From positions 2,353,001 through 2,417,000 of the forward strand of contig CM062202.1 in the NCBI GenBank assembly GCA_031216445.1: DNA of 64,000 bases, read 5' to 3'. The translations under genes were made by a program, and so were the position numbers. Under the pieces are notes generated by a model. The model saw only the letters and a program-made list of their open reading frames with translations. It made no database searches and was not told the origin of the DNA. Every line of letters begins with the position of its first letter. The stretch's first letter is position 1. Below, piece by piece: positions 26,721 to 39,560 of this stretch. This DNA comes from Lateolabrax maculatus. Its lineage: Eukaryota; Chordata; Actinopteri; Acropomatiformes; Lateolabracidae.

Positions 26721-28941
26721 ATGCCCTCCGACTTCTTAACGCCTTTTCTGGAACTGGATGAGGAGTTCTGCAAGGTGAGAGCAACCAATGGCAATTTACT
26801 TTTACTACAACTTTTATACATATCTACCAGCATGCCACATCTTACTATCTCCTCTGTGATCAGGAGGACTCTCAATTAGTAAAGTAAGGACAATATTTTT
26901 TCATGTGGGAAAATATAAGGAAGTGGAGAAAAGTTATAAAAATAATGCCTAATGAACTAGCAGATAAATAATTTTTTCTGTGGATGTTTCTTAAATTTAT
27001 TTAGGGATTTGGCCTCATTAATGATGCAAAAAATAATCTCAGTATTCTTGGAAAAAAGTTTGTAAATTTCATCTTTACTGCACCTTTTCCTTTTGAGTGT
27101 TGGCTTGAATTTTATTGAGACTTGAAAAAAAGTATTGTCTACTTTACACAAGAAAATCTAGAGTGTGAGGTTTGTTTAAATAGGATTTCCTAAACTGTTA
27201 AAACTGTGAGTTGTTTCACAAGTGTTGTTGTTCAAAAAAGCAAAAAAAAGAAAGAAAAAAGATTTGGTTCAGATAATAATATTTGTGGAAAAATAGCATG
27301 CGTTTTGACTTTTTCCAGCATAACTTTAAATATGTTGTACAAATAAAAGTATAATGGCTGAAACTATAACGTGATAAAATCATTGAATTGGACTTTGCAC
27401 ATGTGCTTCTTCACCATCCAGATTTAACTCACCTTTTTCTATTTAAAGATTTACTTTTATTCCATGAAACTGAAAATGAACATGTTGTTACCTACTCAAA
27501 GGCCTAATTTTCTATATTTTTTAAGATAAAACATAGTCGTTCTTGAGTAAATTGTCAGTCTAATTTATCAGCCTCGTTGCTTTAGCTGGAGCTTTAAAAT
27601 CTCCTTTCAGCTCGACTTGTCCCTGCCAGTCTCGCTCCAGTGCTCCAGGAATGCAAAAAGCTCACATCTATTCTTCTCCTCTCTCCTTTTGTGTGACAGA
27701 ATTTCCGCGGCATGGAGGCGACAGATGGCCCGACTACCGACTCACAGCAGCAACGGCAGCAGCAGCAGCACAGTCTAAGAGTTCTTGGCTTCCAGCGCCG
27801 TCATTCTCTCTGCCCCGTGACCCTCCCCAACTCCAAGTTCAACAACAGCAGCAGCAGCAGCAGCAGCAGCACTGAGGTGACTGACTCAGCCTGCTGGGGG
27901 CTCAACATGACCCCCACCCAGCAGTGGAGCAGGGAGGGTCAGCTTCCCCGCTCCTCGCTCAGCCACATCCCCTTCAGAGTCGACCGCTCCATCAGCATGA
28001 TCGAGGGCAACGTCAGCAGCTTGGGGGAAAAAATGGCTAATGTGTCCCCGTCACTGCTGCTCCCCCCGCCAGGCCTCTGCATCAGCAGCAGCTCCCTCTC
28101 CTCCATTGCCTCCCCGTCCGCCTCCAGACCCGCTGCCCCCTCGCCTCACATCTCGACCCGGTACAAGACCGAACTTTGTCGCACCTACGAGGAAAGCGGG
28201 ACCTGCAAGTACGGCGCCAAGTGCCAGTTCGCCCACGGCATGGACGAGCTGAGGGGCCTCAGCAGGCACCCCAAGTACAAGACGGAGCCTTGTCGCACGT
28301 TCCACACGATAGGCTTCTGCCCATACGGCGCCCGCTGCCACTTCATTCACAACGGCGATGAGCTCCAGGAGGACAACGGCGCCATGCCTCCACAGAAACA
28401 GAAGCCGAGGCCTCCTCTGCTACGTCACAGCTTTAGCTTTGCAGGCTTCTCCTCCTCTTCTGCACAAACTTTCCAACCAGTTGAGGAGTCCCTGCCTTCC
28501 TCCCTCCTCTTCACCCGGGCCTCCTCTGTCTCCCCTCCTCCATCCTCCACAGGGAGCCCAGAGCTCCTCTCCCCTCTTTTCCCCGAGCCGGCCGGCCTGA
28601 AGCATTGCCCTTACCCCTTCTCTGGCATCACCGACCTGGCAGGCGACAGCAGTGATTCGCCTCTGCGCTTCTACGCTGTGACCGATTCTGTCAACACCAG
28701 ACTACCCACCTCCACTTTCACCTCCAAAAACCCAAACCTCCCATACCATCTCCCCCAGCAGCTGCCAGCCTCCCTCAACCCCCCGCCTGGCCTCCAGCGC
28801 TGCTCCTCTGCTGACTCCCTCTCAGAGGAAGGCTACACCTCCTCCTGCTCCCTCAGCTCTTCCTCCAGCGGCACAGAGTCACCAAGCTTCGAGGGCCGGC
28901 GCCTACCCATCTTTAGCCGCCTGTCTGTTTCAGACGAGTAG
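26721..28941 (+). CDS. ZFP36/tristetraprolin-family CCCH zinc-finger mRNA-decay protein
   Basis: Two exons, 26721-26774 (18 codons, ending FCK with donor GTGAGA) and 27700-28941, give 431 aa; the 925-bp intron holds nothing I recognise. Tandem CX8CX5CX3H fingers lie at C178-H197 and C216-H235 with an 18-residue linker and lead-ins RYKTEL and KYKTEP. Family role: fingers bind UAUUUAU-type AU-rich elements in mRNA 3'UTRs; the C-terminal motif, here RRLPIFSRLSVSDE, recruits CNOT1 and deadenylation follows. FQRRHS...LPNSKF, the second finger and the FCK intron position resemble ZFP36L1/L2, whereas RSISMIEG and LLPPPGL recall ZFP36, so the paralogue is unresolved (zfp36, zfp36l1/l2 or fish cth1 type). 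Odd points: Leu to Pro at 215 in the second lead-in, a poly-Gln patch near residues 31-40 and a poly-Ser tract near 70. The ATG has A at -3. Confidence 0.93.
27841..27870 (+). repeat. Coding (AGC)n poly-Ser tract
   Basis: Eight consecutive AGC codons after two AAC codons in exon 2 of the ZFP36-family gene. A second CAG-rich patch at 27745-27770 encodes glutamines. Confidence 0.9.
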
Positions 28942-30404
28942 GGAAGGGTTTTACTGTAGGGCTGAATTTAACCAGGGGATAGATGGTCTGATTGTTTTAC
29001 TCTATGTGTCCAGGATCTGATGTTGAGTTTTTGTGTCCAGTCCAAAAACAAAAACACAGCATCGACGCATGTCAGCACAACAGAGGGTCTAAATAAAGCA
29101 GAAACTCCATTATCTAAACTAGATATTTTGAAACAGAGTTCAGATGTTCAAAACATTAGGTTTTCAGTTCCTCCCTTAATCCAGCCAGGTAAACGTACCT
29201 AACTTTGTGCATATTGCATTTCTCATCCAAGCAGCTGTAGCGCTGCTCAGTGTTTGTCCAGTTTTAGCTGACTTCTCTTTTTGTTTATTGTTATTTTCAT
29301 GAGGTTGTTTTTTTATTGCCATTGTTACTGCTGTATACTGTTGTATACCCATTTTTAGAGAATACTTGGAGGGTACTTCAAGCTCAGCATTCGCCCGTGT
29401 GCTGTTCCTGCTCAGTGGGAAGTTCTGTGTGAGAACTTCCTGTACCCTGACTTAAGAAGGATTTTGTGCTGTTTGCCCTATGTATGACCGGTGTGCTATC
29501 CACTTTTTAAATATAGCAGTGTCATTTTTTACAGATCTTGTTTTACTCCTTACGAACAGTTTCAGTGATGCCAGCCTGCAGCACTTCCCCAGTCATATTT
29601 AGGGCTCTCAGCCTGCATGAAACCAACCTCTTGTCCGTGAGTAAGAGGGTTAAATAACTGTACGCTGTCACTGATTGATGAATTGATTGGTTGTATGGCT
29701 GTAGACACTTGATTGTATTTGTCAGCCATTTTCAGCTAAACTGCCTTGGCAACAAAAAAAATAGTGCACGTGTAGGCAACCCACTCTCTAGTTACCAAAG
29801 TCAATGTTAGAGTTCCCCTAACCTACTAGTACTGTTAACACCTAGCCTAGCCTTTAGCTATGACAGGTAATATACAGTGTTATGATTATTGCTATTATAG
29901 CTTAACACTTTTTTAGACTTATTTATTGCCTTTTGTATAATTTGTTGTTTCTGTCCGTTTGCTTTGTGATTGTGTTTATGCATTTTCTATAATACCAGAG
30001 AAATTATGCTTTACTTGTGAATTCATGATGTCCGTCTGCCTACATTTTCCAGTAGCTTTAAGAGGGCTGGTGGAGAGGAGGGGAGAGGAGGGAGAAAAAC
30101 ATTTTTGGCATTCTACATTTATGTTGCCTTATTGGCTAATAGGCCTGGCAGAAATCAAGACTTGCTGAGTTTTTACAACAAAAGCAGCTGGGTGAGCCAG
30201 TCAGAGGTTTCTCTGCCTGAGGAAACTGCATCTGAACTTTTGGGAAACATCCTCCATCAGTAGCCTGAGCACTACGTTCTGCTTTTGGTGTGAGCATACA
30301 GCGAGTCTACTCTCCTCTCCATTAGGCCTCACACCTCTGACTGTAATAATCATCTCCAGTTGTTTAGCGCTGTTATCTATTTAACGGCCTCGGTGTGAGT
30401 GGTA

Positions 30405-30410
30405 AATAAA
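30405..30410 (+). terminator. Possible proximal poly(A) signal
   Basis: AATAAA followed within 10 bases by the GT-rich ATGTGTGTAC. It would give a 3'UTR about 1.5 kb long. Confidence 0.4.
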
Positions 30411-31070
30411 AATGTGTGTACGCTATGACCATCAGTTTGGGAGCTACACAACCATCAAGAGGAAGAAAAATGATAGAAAACTGTTAATATTTCATCTTAC
30501 ACATGTGACTAATCTGAGCATCTGTCAGGACTTCTGAATTACTGAACTGTGGTCTTAGTGTGTTCCTACTTGTTTAAAATCCTGTGTTCTCTTCTTCTCT
30601 TGTGGTGCAAACAAACAGGTGAAAAGGTGACCTTTGTTAATAGTGGATCTTTATCTATCAGAGTTGCCTTGATGACAATGTGTTTGTAGGTCGACCTATG
30701 TTGCACGCTGGCTCACTGGCTGGCTGACTCTCACGGCAGCAGGTGAAATCAAGAGAGTTCAAACGAAAGCAGGCACGATATTTTTGTTTGTGTTGGTCGT
30801 GGAATTGAGTCAACCTGCCCTGATGAGTCCAGAGACGATTCTCGTTGCTTGTTGCTGTAGCTTATTGTTGCTTGACTTGACAACAAGCCGGTTTTGAAAC
30901 TTTTGTTAACTTAAAGTCTTATTTATTTTTGTTTTTCAAAGCAAAACCTATATTGTGTTGTTTGATATTGTGTTTTTTGTTTTACATAATTTAAGTGCAT
31001 TTATTGTTTACATTCCATGGGTTGATATCCTAGCTCTTTATCTTAATATATTTGTCCATCTTTATTTCAA

Positions 31071-31076
31071 AATAAA
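31071..31076 (+). terminator. Likely distal poly(A) signal of the ZFP36-family gene
   Basis: AATAAA with a following T/GT-rich stretch (about 31090-31130), the usual downstream element layout. Confidence 0.5.
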
Positions 31077-32180
31077 AGTCTCAGCTGTCATGTATTCTGT
31101 ACACTTTTTTGTCATTTTGTCATAAAGCACAGATGTCTGAAGTGATATGATTAAAGGATGTTTTACGATTTCAGATATTTTCTGTCATTTTTATCTTTAG
31201 TCACTGTTTGAGTACAAAAACGTAATAAAGCAAAATAGCATGCAACACAAATCCAACAGCTTACTTTAAGACATTATCAGCTCGGTATTCAGCTATTTTA
31301 CTGTCTTCTCCCACATAAACAGCTCTAATTCTGATTTACATCGTCCGAAACTGAGTATTTATGCCTTTAGTAATATCTTCTCATTCCCGTGCCCATGCTT
31401 AAGCATAACCAGTCTCCCATTATCCCTCCTCTCACATCCTCCTTAGCTCTTACATTTTAATTTTTTTTTTGTAAGCTCATGTCTCATGACTCAAAGGGAT
31501 CAGAACTCTGGTTAGCTCGGCTAGATAAGCAGCAGGTTAAGGGCAGTTCTACGTTGAAACCTGAACATCTTTTTGTATTTCATAGTTGGAAGAATATCCG
31601 GAATATGTATGAACTTAATGTGTCTTTAGACCTGCTCAGTTTGCTCTTATATAAGTACTAACTACCATAAATGGCTTAGATCTACAGTAAGAAACAATCG
31701 TTTAGTTTTTCTGTGTAACAAATTCCGTGTAAGTCCAGTAAAGTCAATTTACTAAAAAAATGATAATGTTGAGCAGGAAATCTTTTTTGTTGACATGATG
31801 GAGTAACACAAATGTTCCCACGAGCATCACTTTAAAATGCTGCCACTGCTTCTTGGGCCTTTACGATCATCTGTGTCTCATTGACACACAAAAGGGAACA
31901 AAGATTAACTCTTTCTCTTACTTGCGTTTGGGGAATCTCCCAACCCTCCCCTCTGTGTGCATGTTTATGTGTGTTGGGTGGGAAGAGGAGTGAGTTTTGT
32001 TGCAACTCGTCTGAACAGACCAATTTAGAGTGAGTGACACTGAGGAGAATGTTTGGGCAACAGATGCTCGAACAAAGACTTCCCAGCACACAATGGGACA
32101 CAGAGATACTTGTGACTGATTTCCATCTATTCACACAAAGTGGAGCAGAAGTTGACGTCCTCCCCGTGTGTGTGTGTGGG

Positions 32181-32215
<35 letters not shown>

Positions 32216-32832
32216 GTTGGTTGTATAAAACATTTTATCAGCAAAATATACTTGAACACAACAGCCCATTTCAAAGAGTTATATTATTGTATATATTACC
32301 TTTTTGAATAATTATTACTGTTGCATTAACAATTAAACAGCATTTTCTGGTTGTAAATGGTGGACATGGAGCTAATTTTCGTTTAGTACTATATTTCTCT
32401 GTGAGATGTAGTGTAATAAAACTAAACTTAGTTACAACTACCATAAAATGTTACACTTACCACCAAAAAACTAAACACTGAAGTGGAACCTGCTGTCACT
32501 TCCAGATTGCCTGGCAGGATTTAAAACACAAGGACTAAGAATAAACAAAAAATAAAAGTTATTCATGTTGTATGATGCTGTTAAAAGTAAGACCAAGGGA
32601 GTCATAGAAAATCAGTTGAGGAACACACAAAAATGTATTTTTCCTATGATTCCAACTCTTCGTTAACGTGAATATACGAGTTCTTCATATTGTGAAAAAA
32701 ATCTCATAGTTGGCGTACTGGAATTTATACAACTGTTTGTGCTTCCAGTAAAAAATTATAGGAAAATGAGAACAGCTACAGTCATGTTTGTGTGTGCATT
32801 CTGTCTGCACAGGCAAAAGAGGCAGTTGGGGT

Positions 32833-32882
<50 letters not shown>

Positions 32883-33230
32883 GGCATTCAGCTGTGGGCA
32901 GGCCGAGGATTTCCCTCTGGTGAATGAATAACAGTAGGGTAAAGCAGGAGCAGACTCCCACAACCCCCATAGCTACTTACCATTCAATACCCGTGGTTGT
33001 TTGTGTGTGTGTGTGCATGAATGTGTGTGTGTGTGTGTGTGTGTCTGTAAGGCCTTAAAAAGGCCAAGGGCCATCCCCGTGCAGCCCCTCGACCCCTCCC
33101 TCCCCTCCTGGTCAGGCAGGCCCTTTGTGTTTCCCTGCTTTCCCTTTTCAGTCGAACATCTGTATGCTAATGCAGCTCAATGGGGATGGACTGGAATCAT
33201 CCTGGGAGAGAGGGTGAGGGGCGGCTTCCC

Positions 33231-33239
33231 TGTGTGTGT

Positions 33240-33270
<31 letters not shown>

Positions 33271-33271
33271 G
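33231..33271. repeat. (TG)n followed by (G)18
   Basis: TG dinucleotides run directly into 18 consecutive G (33254-33271). Confidence 0.95.
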
Positions 33272-33428
33272 TGGATAAGGATGGGTGAATTAAGTGATTT
33301 GGGAGAATTCAGCAGCAGGAAAGGGTTTGTGCCGGGCTTACAGAGAGAGAGAAGTGAAAAAGAAGAGTTATTATTGATTAACGGGTCGGGTTTGGGATGA
33401 AGTTTAAAGGAGGTGTGTGTATAAGTGG

Positions 33429-33475
<47 letters not shown>

Positions 33476-34677
33476 TAGGCATCTGTCTGAAAGCTAATGT
33501 CCTCAAATACCCCACAAATAAAATAGCAGAGTTACAGTGAAGATTTTTTACAAATATTTTTTTTAATAAAGTTTGAGAAACAGCAGTAAACCAGCCGGAC
33601 CAGCAGAAAGTTTATATTATATGATAATAATGTATATTCTTGGTGGGCTACTTTCATCGTACTTAATGGATACGTGTTGAACAAGTGATAGTTTTGAGGT
33701 GTTATGATTCCTCCTCTGGGGATGAAATTATGCATTTTAAAACGAAAACGTATGAGTGTGGATGTAGCCTCGGCCTCTCGTCAATGCTATGAGCCGTGAA
33801 GTCGATCCCCTGGGGTTCTCCTTTACTGTTGGTATGTGTTTCTCCTGTATTTTGGCCTTTTATGTTAAGTGTGTGCTGATTGCAATCCTTGGTTGTATTG
33901 TGTCAGATGTTTGTTGGTTACAGTCTGTCTGATTGTACTTCCATCTGCACTGTGCCACTTTCAGTCCCAGTGGGAATCTCCTGCTGCAGAGGAGCAGTAA
34001 AGTAATCCAGCTGCTCCTGAGAATCACTTTGTCACCTCCAGCTCAATCACACAGAACATACTCACACATGGCACAAGAACAGACTTGACATCCAGAAAAG
34101 AAGTCGTTTTCATGGTGAGCAGTCAACCCGTGGCCGATGCACCAGTTGTGAAAGCAGCATCCAAATCTTTGACTAACAGGTCCACATTTCATCACTTATT
34201 GTAAAACAATCTGTTACCATGTGGAATATGTTTAACTGACGTCAATTTTAACTCCTAAACCTCGATGCACATCAGCATTATTCAGTCCAGGAAAGTAAAA
34301 CTGCATCAAAACCAAGTCAGACTGGAGAAGAACCTCTAGTACTGAGTAGTTTACACACTATATTATAAACTGTTGTATTCAACTCTCCCAACCAGCAGCA
34401 AACACAAGCAGTGCTTCAGTTCCTTCCACTACACTTTTCATTTGAAATAATGAATTCATTCATTTCAGCAAGCAGTTTACTAATTTGAAGAATTGAGTTG
34501 TCAGAAAATGTCTCCTGTTACCTGCAGCAGTTCACATCATGTCCACCACTGACACATTAAGAAACCCAAAGACGCTGACCATCAGCCAAGAGAGGCGCAG
34601 AGAGGTGAGGCCATCTAGTGGAAACTATAGAGGAATACACGTACAAGTTTCTCTCTCTCTCCCTCTCTCTCTCTCTA

Positions 34678-34765
34678 TCTCAATTTCAATTCAATTCAAA
34701 AGAGCTTTATTGGCATGGGAAACAGATGTTTACATTGCCAAAGCATGTGTTAAAACAACAATTTA
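34678..34765 (-). mobile_element. Retroposon 3' end with (TTGAA)n-type tail, minus strand
   Basis: Reads CAATTCAATTCAAAAGAGCT then TTATTGGCATG...CATTGCCAAAGCA, a widespread fish repeat whose 3' end on the minus strand is AATAAAGC plus a TTGAA tail. A (CT)n tract precedes it. The same family recurs 310 bp on. Confidence 0.55.
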
Positions 34766-34950
34766 CAAAGAATTCTGACTGTGCTGTTAGAAATATATAC
34801 ATGTAAGCAAAAGATAACTTAAAATAGACATAGAAATAAAATAGAAAAATGTAAATTTGCCGTTAAAAGTATAAATACAAGTGAGAACTATATGAACTCT
34901 TTTTCTTTATGTATTTAAAAATATTTATTCTGTATTTACAGCGAGATGTC

Positions 34951-34984
<34 letters not shown>

Positions 34985-34991
<7 letters not shown>

Positions 34992-35063
34992 CTCAATTCA
35001 ATTCAGTTCAATTCAGTTTGCTTTATTGGCATGAAGGTTAGGTAACTATATTGCCAAAGTGTC
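34985..35063 (-). mobile_element. Second copy of the TTTATTGGCATG retroposon end, minus strand
   Basis: (TC)n, then AATTCAATTCAGTTCAATTC, TTTATTGGCATGA and TATTGCCAAAG. Same order and orientation as the copy at 34678, so either a tandem duplication of the region or two independent insertions. Confidence 0.55.
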
Positions 35064-35369
35064 ACGGATAATACAATTAATAGTAAATTATTAGCAGTTA
35101 ATCCAAAGAGACATTTCCACTCTAAACTTCTCAGATGGTTAAATTTCAATAACTGACCAAAGTATCCAATATTTCACAAAAAAAATAAAGATGAGAAAAA
35201 AGACTGAAACAAGTGGCCTAATACACAATTTCTACAAAACATAAAATGTTCTAATCATATCCTGGATTATCCAATAATGAATTCACCAACAGAATATCCA
35301 CAGTGGTGAAAGAAGTACTCACGTATAGCTAAATGGAGCCACTTATAGTAGCCTAAAGTAAAGTTGCTT

Positions 35370-35510
35370 GGGGGGTGCAGCGGTTCAATCCCACCCGTTG
35401 CAGTGGCCCGCAGCTTGCATGGTACCTTGCTGCTATCGGTGTGTGAGAGTGTATGTTAACAGGGAGGATTTACCATTTACCATATAGTTACTGTGTTTTG
35501 TTCACCACTA
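35370..35510 (+). repeat. Possible SINE-like fragment
   Basis: GGTTCAATCCC (35383-35393) matches a tRNA B-box, and the following TTGCATGGTACCTTGCTGCT and ATCGGTGTGTGA resemble fish repeats with a CATCAGTGTGTGAATG motif. No A-box or tail is clear. Confidence 0.25.
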
Positions 35511-38500
35511 ACGTCTGTTAAACGGTTTGGCTGCCAGTATATATGTTCCCCAACATCAGCTCTTTTATTCTGATTAACTCTTTCTCATTTTATGGGCAAA
35601 TAAAAACCTTTTTTTGGGATCAAAAAAATGTCCAACAGATACATTGCTGCTTCAGATACATCTAATTCGGTTAGTCTTCACAATGACTTTTTCCAAACAA
35701 ATCAAGGGCTGTAAATATAAAGTCGTATGAACTGAGAGGTAACTCATTCATTGGACAGTTTTGGCGTGACAAACTCAACCCCCATTTTAAGAATAGTGGC
35801 CAGGTAGAAGAAGGCCAATAAAAGAGCCCCCTTCGCTGTGAGATCATGCAGGGTAATACAGTTTGGTCACTATATTTCACTTGCTTTTTAAGGAGAAACT
35901 ACTACAATACAGAGAGTAGGACAGAAGTTTAACACACCTCTGTTTTAACTCTTTTTCATTCTTTCGCACTCATTCGTGTTACCATGGTCACTAAATGATT
36001 TGTAAATAGATACGCCGCTTGTACAGAAGAACATACACACGATCTGTCTTATTGGTTCAAAAACTTTTAAAAAAACGGATATAAGAACAACTGCAGCACA
36101 GGACAGGAGTCCGGGTCGTAGCGGGCCGCGCCACCAGAAGCATGAAGTGTGTGTACCTGATTAAATCTCAGTTTACCATTAATCCATACCAACCCTTTCC
36201 TCTGCATCCTCGTAAATTGGTGAAATCTTCCTCTTCCTCTTGGCTGACAGAGAAACACTGGAATAAAACATGTGGTAGTACAAGTTCTTCTTCAAACACA
36301 AGATGAAATCCCTTTTTTATGACAAGTTGAAAGTACAAGCTGAAGGGACTATCTCGGGACAATTAACTGCTGCATCCCTGACGCACACAAAGCAGTTAAA
36401 CTGCTTCCACTTGATGCGTATACGACCAAATTCCTCTGTCTCTGAACAGAGTCTTCCTGTTTCAAGACAAAAGCCAAAACCACTGGAGAGCCATTGACTT
36501 TCACCACTGATTGAGGAAGGAACCATTCATTCACAGCCATTAAACACAAAAACACTGACACAGCAGACAAACATTTACAAAAGCTGGGGAAATTTGTCTG
36601 AGATAATTCTTTGATATGTTCCCCATGTGGCATTGAAAGACACTGAATATTGATAGGAATTGAGGGCGTTTATTTTAAAATGATACAAGATTTTGCTGAT
36701 TGTATGTGAATCTTTATTAAAAGGGAAATTTAGGTAAGGGGTGTTCCTCTCTATCCTTCCTTCTGTAACATTTGCATCACTCAGCCTTTGAATATTCTGG
36801 CTGCTGTTCATTGCTGTGTTTATTGATGCATTACAACCAACAACTATGGTTTCATGGAATAGCATGAAACATTTTTAGTGTTTCCTGCACTACACATGAG
36901 CAAAACAGCGATCCACTCATTAAAAGCACCACTAGAGGTAAATAGAAAACATGGTATCTTTAATACAAAGACTCCTATGGGGAGCATATTACAACATGAA
37001 GGGTGCAGTGAAGTCTGAAAATGGATGCTGTGTTGGCACTACAGTGCATGCAAAATATGGCAACACAGTCTTATTGAAAATATGTTTATATATTTGCAAC
37101 AGCAAGCACTGTATGTTTTGGATAAAAGCCCGGTTTACATTTTTTATCACAATAATGAGGGAACATCGGTTATTAATGTAACTGGTATGTCGCAAAATGT
37201 TGATGCTGAATGTATCAGTGAAATGTTCCAATCATTTTCCCACAATATCCTCTCGTGGCAACTGAAGCATGCTCAAGCTTTTTATGGTTATGTGTAGGCA
37301 CAACCTTAACTTGGTTGAGGTTAGGGAGAGCTTGTGGTCTTGGTTTAATACAGAAAACCCATCCACATGTGGGACTGATGATGTGAACACGGTCTCCAGG
37401 GTCCTGCCCTGTGTGTGCCCTCCATCCACACCCACCACCTCCCTGCCTCTTCTGAGCTGTGCAAATGTAGTCTTACTCAAATGCACATTGTCTGTGTTCA
37501 TAATCAAGGCAGACATTTGGTTTTTTTATCACATTATTGCAAAAATAAATTAAGAGTATCCAATTTCATTATTTTCTATAGGAGATAAGGGTTGAACAAG
37601 GAGAAGTTTGTGAAAAGATAGACTATACTCACCATTACTGTTTCAACTTTGAATTAATGTCAGACAGTATTCGAAAATCATTCCATGTAGAAAGTCGCAG
37701 CAAAGGGTGTGTGTGTTTACATATTGTATGTTGAGAATCGGGGAGGGCACAAAGAGATTATCTGACAGGAAAGGTTTGGGAGCCAGAGGGAAGTGGAGGA
37801 AGCTGCCTGTTACCATCATGACCGTGACTCTATAGGACAAGGTGACAGTTAGAAGAAATCTCACACTACAAGCAAAGTGGCCCAATCCAATATTTTTCAC
37901 TCGAATGTTTCACAAATCAGATTTTCCTGAATGGTGTAAACATGGAAATCTTGTTGTTTTGATTGTTTTGTATCAGATTTAGGTCACCAGGTTATGTTTT
38001 GTTCACATGTGCAACAGATAAAGAAAGTACTATAAAAAGTAAAAGTATTTTTTGACCACATTTATGAAAAAGATCAGAAAATCTCATCAGAGTCATATCT
38101 GAAATTTGAGATTATTGGAATTTGACCAAGCAACCAACAGTACAACTGACAGACATATTGGATTTCTCCCCAGTCTTTAGACTAATGAGGCTATTAAGGT
38201 AGTTGAGGAAAACAAAAAACTAACTTCATTGTGGCCTTATCTCCTACATCTGGCTTTTCCACCAGATCACGCCAATTGTTTATGAATGAAAGCATCCGTT
38301 ATTGTGGCAGCACTTGAGCCCTCCGTGTATCAAAAGGTGAAATGTGACCCTGAAGTTCCTGCTGTTTCTCAATAAGATACAGACACACCTCCTCATCCTC
38401 CAGACACACAGGATGTTGACTAAAGAGGAGGGCAGAGGAAGTCTGTGACGTACACAAGCTTCAGATCTGTTACACCCTCACATGTACTGTATGTGTGCAG

Positions 38501-39560
38501 AGACAATATCCAATACTACAATCCACACATCTTTCTGTTTGTGTCTTCATTACAATGTTTACAGATGGGTTTTGTAGCAACGCCATCTCAAGAAACACAA
38601 AACTGAACACCAGCAACATACAGCTTAAGTCCTCCCAATTTACAGTGTAATTTTGGTGTAGCAGTACAGTATGTATCGATAAATATATGTACTGTAGGTA
38701 CAAGGGAACAAGATGTGAAGTTAGGGAATAAGGGGGTAACACTGTGGGAACTTAAAGACACGATAGGTATTTTAATAACCTATTCTGTTATTACAGGATA
38801 CAGTATAATCTACTGGGTAACAATCTGGTGTATGGGAGGAATTTAAAGAGAGCTGTAAGAATTTTTATAGGTCACAAACAAGCATCCATCATCGACGTTT
38901 GGTACAGTTTAACATTAGGGGAGATAATGCCAAGCAGTTTTGACTATTATCATAGTCTTTGAGGGTTGAAGCTGCACTCTCCATCAATAATAGGTCCAAG
39001 AAGTCCTTCAGCCAGTTATGTTTATCACAGCAGTCCGATTTACGGTTTCGTATCGTCCTCCTTACAGAAAGGCTAGTGCGACAATACGTTGTGTAGTTCT
39101 TGCTTGTATATTATCCACTCTGTTTCCCAATATGCATACAACAGGACATCATACCACAGCCATGCCAGCACAATTCAGAAGCATTTGGGGTTTTTTTAAA
39201 AAAAACTTTTTGCAGTGTAATATATGCCCTGTGTATGACCTTCCTTTGGATCATTTTATAAATGTTGATTGCTTCAATATTGAGTCCCATTGTTCCATAG
39301 TAAGGGGTGAACCAATGCCTCGTTCCCCTTGTAATTTGGTGGGGATAGTGCTGTCTGGGAAAAACTTAATAACTTATATATAACTGAGACGCTTCCTCGC
39401 CCAGTAGCAGCATCTCTCAGTTTGCCATCAAGGACATTTTTGGATCCCTTGGATGTGCAATGTCTTAGGACAGATCTCAGCTGTAGGTGTTGTAGAAATG
39501 CAGAATCTTTCATGCTGAACTGCATTTTCAACTCATAGAATGGTATAATATCACCGTCCC

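Larger units (their letters stand above)
28942..31095 (+). other. Inferred 3'UTR of the ZFP36-family gene with AU-rich pentamers
   Basis: No new open frame or splice structure appears downstream of the stop until the poly(A) signal at 31071. ATTTA pentamers occur repeatedly, for example near 29592, 29921, 30378, 30914 and 30993, several in TTATTTAT context. ZFP36-family mRNAs are known to be self-regulated through such elements, so feedback decay of its own transcript is plausible. Confidence 0.6.
31100..38940. other. Intergenic block, repeats only
   Basis: No gene is supported. TG tracts are at 32165-32220, 32837-32881, 33003-33045, 33231-33253 and 33430-33472. LINE tails are at 34678-34765 and 34985-35063, and a possible SINE fragment is near 35370-35510. 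A repeat-like segment at 37190-37360 resembles 7120-7200 in part. The stretch at 33055-33190 is less repetitive and GC-richer than its neighbours but has no reading frame. Confidence 0.6.

Noticed and set aside
28051..28350. Antisense 99-codon frame and forward off-frame ORFs over the ZFP36-family exon
   Set aside because: Shadows of the GC-rich coding exon; the forward CCCH frame is unambiguous.
39018..39383. 121-codon plus-strand frame
   Set aside because: Lies antisense to the L1-like remnants, which account for the sequence better.
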